Assembly: GCA_947502405.1 (NCBI GenBank)
Contig: CANMZT010000001.1
Span: forward strand, 310,001-374,000
From: an uncultured Algibacter sp.
GTDB lineage: Bacteria > Bacteroidota > Bacteroidia > Flavobacteriales > Flavobacteriaceae
Length of the DNA: 64,000 nt
Direction of reading: 5' to 3'
Below the pieces are notes generated by a model. The model was given only the letters and a program-made list of their open reading frames with translations, did not search any database and had not been told where the DNA came from. Positions 62,129 through 64,000 of this stretch are shown piece after piece. The stretch's first letter is position 1; every line of letters begins with the position of its first letter. A program made the position numbers and the translations under genes.

Positions 62129-63475
62129 ATGGTAGACTTTTCTCTTTTAACCTCTGTATTAGTAGGCGTTGCATTATTACTAGTCCTTATTTTACGATTT
62201 AAAATACAAGCGTTTGTCGCACTACTTATAGCGAGTATAGTTGTTGGTATATTGGCAGGTATACCTCCCTTAACCATTGTTAAAACCATACAGGAAGGTA
62301 TGGGTAATACCTTGGGTTTTGTGGCTGTTGTGGTTGGTTTAGGAGCTATTTTTGGTGCTATTTTAGAGCATTCTGGAGGCGCAGAATCATTAGCAACTTA
62401 TTTGTTAGGAAAGTTTGGAGAAAAACAATCGTCTTGGGCATTAATGCTAACAGGTTTTATTGTGGCAATCCCTGTATTTTTTGATGTGGCCTTTATCATT
62501 TTAGTGCCAATGCTATATGCCTTACAAAGAAAAACAGGCAAATCATTGTTGCTCTATGGTATCCCGTTATTAGCAGGTTTAGCAATAACACATGCATTTA
62601 TTCCCCCAACACCTGGGCCAGTTGCAGTAGCAGATATTTTAAAAGCAGATTTAGGGTGGGTAATTCTTTTTGGATTTATAGCAGGAATTCCTACTGCGGT
62701 AGTATGTGGTCCTGTTTTTGGGAAATATATAGCAAAGAAAATACAGGTAGAAGCGCCACCATTAGGTGAAGCTGTAGAAACAGAAAAAAATACACCATCA
62801 GTAAGTACTATAATTACTATTATAACAATACCAATTGTTTTAATTGTTCTAAATACAGTAATCCGAAGTCCGCTTTTTGAAAGTTATAACCTCCCAGAAA
62901 TTATGTTACAATGGTTAGGTATGTTAGGTCATCCATTTTCAGCTTTAATAATAGCAAATCTTATTGCATGGTATGCGTTGGGAGTAAGAAGAGGATTTAC
63001 TAAACAACAGCTTTTAGATATTAGTACAAAATCTATGGGGCCTGCTGGTATTATTATTTTATTAACAGGAGCTGGTGGCGTTTTTAAGCAAATGTTGGTC
63101 AATACTGGAACAGGAGAAATGTTGGCTAACTATTTTGCCGATAAGGGGGTGAGTATTTTATTATTTGCGTTTTTGGCAGCAGCTTTAGTTCGTATATTAC
63201 AAGGTTCTTCTACAGTTGCTATGATTACAGCCGCAGGACTTACCGCACCGCTTTTAACAGCAGTATCTATTTCAGAGCCTCAAAAAGCGTTACTGGTTGT
63301 TGCTATAGCATCAGGCGCAAGTATCCTTTCACATGTTAATGATAGTGGGTTTTGGTTAGTTGGTAAATATCTTGGATTATCAGAACAACAGACTTTTAAG
63401 AGTTGGACAGTTATGACTTCACTGCTAGCATTAATTGGTTTTGCAAGTGTTCTTGCCTTATCGATACTGTTTTAG
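62129..63475 (+). CDS. gntP: Gluconate permease (GntP family)
   Basis: A 448-residue membrane protein with 12 or more helices; the start at 62129 (MVDFSLLTSVL) is used because the upstream codon at 62117 is TTG and overlaps the enzyme gene. AITHAFIPPTPGPVAVADIL, GSSTVAMITAAGL and HVNDSGFWLVGKYLGLS are typical GntP motifs. It imports gluconate with protons for the fused enzyme encoded just upstream. Confidence 0.93.
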   Translation: MVDFSLLTSVLVGVALLLVLILRFKIQAFVALLIASIVVGILAGIPPLTIVKTIQEGMGNTLGFVAVVVGLGAIFGAILEHSGGAESLATYLLGKFGEKQSSWALMLTGFIVAIPVFFDVAFIILVPMLYALQRKTGKSLLLYGIPLLAGLAITHAFIPPTPGPVAVADILKADLGWVILFGFIAGIPTAVVCGPVFGKYIAKKIQVEAPPLGEAVETEKNTPSVSTIITIITIPIVLIVLNTVIRSPLFESYNLPEIMLQWLGMLGHPFSALIIANLIAWYALGVRRGFTKQQLLDISTKSMGPAGIIILLTGAGGVFKQMLVNTGTGEMLANYFADKGVSILLFAFLAAALVRILQGSSTVAMITAAGLTAPLLTAVSISEPQKALLVVAIASGASILSHVNDSGFWLVGKYLGLSEQQTFKSWTVMTSLLALIGFASVLALSILF

Positions 63476-64000
63476 AGTTCTTAAATAAGGTGATTTTTAT
63501 GTCATCTTTTTTATTTAATTATGGTGTTAAATCTCTAAAATTAAAGTCAAGTTATAATCAGTCTCTAAAAGATTTGAAGTGGTTAATTTATTTTTGAAAT
63601 TACTTAAAACTATTTTGTCCAATTGTTCAATCAATATTTCAATATGTTTGGGTTTATTTGAATGAGATTAATTTTTACTAACTAACTAGAATTAATAAAT
63701 TTTCTTTTTTGAATCATTCTTTTTAATAAATTATTTAGCATGTTTTTTGCTATCTGTTTAGGAACTTATTTAGAACAATTTCTAATTGTTTAATCTTTTA
63801 AAAGTTTAGACAGTAAATTCTTCAAAAATATGCAATCCAATACATTACGAACTCTTCATTGTGTTTTTATGGTAGTTTGACGAAATTATTTTGTGTTAGT
63901 TGTAAATAAATAGATTTTTAATTTTTCTCCCAAACTACCATATTTTGTCTTAAACTTTTATGTATAGATTATTAATTTATCAAAAGTTTTAATATGCTAA
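63476..64000. other. Noncoding AT-rich region at the right edge
   Basis: About 525 bases of very AT-rich sequence after gntP. No ORF with a credible start, no clear terminator and no tRNA were seen. The next gene is outside the window. Confidence 0.5.

Noticed and set aside
63403-63597. ORF overlapping the end of gntP
   Set aside because: Out of frame with a clear permease, AT-rich tail, no start signal or motif.
1-64000. CRISPR array, rRNA genes or insertion sequences
   Set aside because: No regularly spaced repeats, no rRNA-like stretch and no transposase gene were seen.

Overview
The window comes from a low-GC member of the Bacteroidetes, most likely a marine Flavobacteriaceae. Evidence: lysine/asparagine-rich proteins, promoters of the TTTG / TAnnTTTG type, Bacteroidetes-style conjugation genes (TraE-F-G-I-J-K-M-N, BfmA/BtgA, RteC), and a host flank with a GH5/GH3/gluconate cluster. 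No species can be named from the sequence.

Positions 1 to about 56,134 look like the right-hand part of one large integrative conjugative element (ICE). Its right end is a 45-bp copy of the 3' half of a Met (CAT) tRNA gene at 56,090-56,134. It is followed by what looks like the native tRNA terminator and lies beside a tyrosine integrase. The intact tRNA and the left end should lie left of the window.

Layout. (1) 1-11,653: copper-detoxification run, all on +: OMF (partial), multicopper oxidase fused to a beta-barrel, DUF3347 lipoprotein, haem-binding protein, YdjM-like protein, APC permease, CopA ATPase, DUF305 protein, CusB-like adaptor, HMA lipoprotein. (2) 11,719-21,577: divalent-metal module (DUF6660, CzcA fused to its outer-membrane factor, CzcB, Fur-family regulator; then ICMT-like protein, MerT-MerP fusion, GDCCxC protein, P1B ATPase). 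The two operons share an operator-like palindrome. (3) 21,618-27,612: maintenance genes (ParB, SSB, DUF6876) between long repeated noncoding elements that may encode a structured RNA. (4) 27,764-30,987: candidate oriT, BfmA, relaxase, coupling protein. (5) 31,045-37,113: AlbA_2/HTH protein and a type III restriction-modification system. (6) 37,136-44,304 (minus): the type IV secretion genes. (7) 44,480-48,587: amidase, then a compact CBASS-like defence operon (patatin, CD-NTase, stand-alone E2, AbiV-like protein). (8) 48,589-55,918: EEP-fold protein, DnaC-like ATPase, replication HTH protein, excisionase, RteC, membrane LuxR regulator, D-cysteine desulfhydrase-like enzyme, integrase.

From about 56,135 the sequence reads as host chromosome. 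It encodes a GH5 lipoprotein, a GH3 beta-glucosidase, a fused gluconokinase/6-phosphogluconate dehydrogenase and a GntP permease. This could be a route from beta-glucans or oxidised cello-oligosaccharides through gluconate into the pentose phosphate pathway.

All family assignments come from reading motifs by eye; no database search was run.
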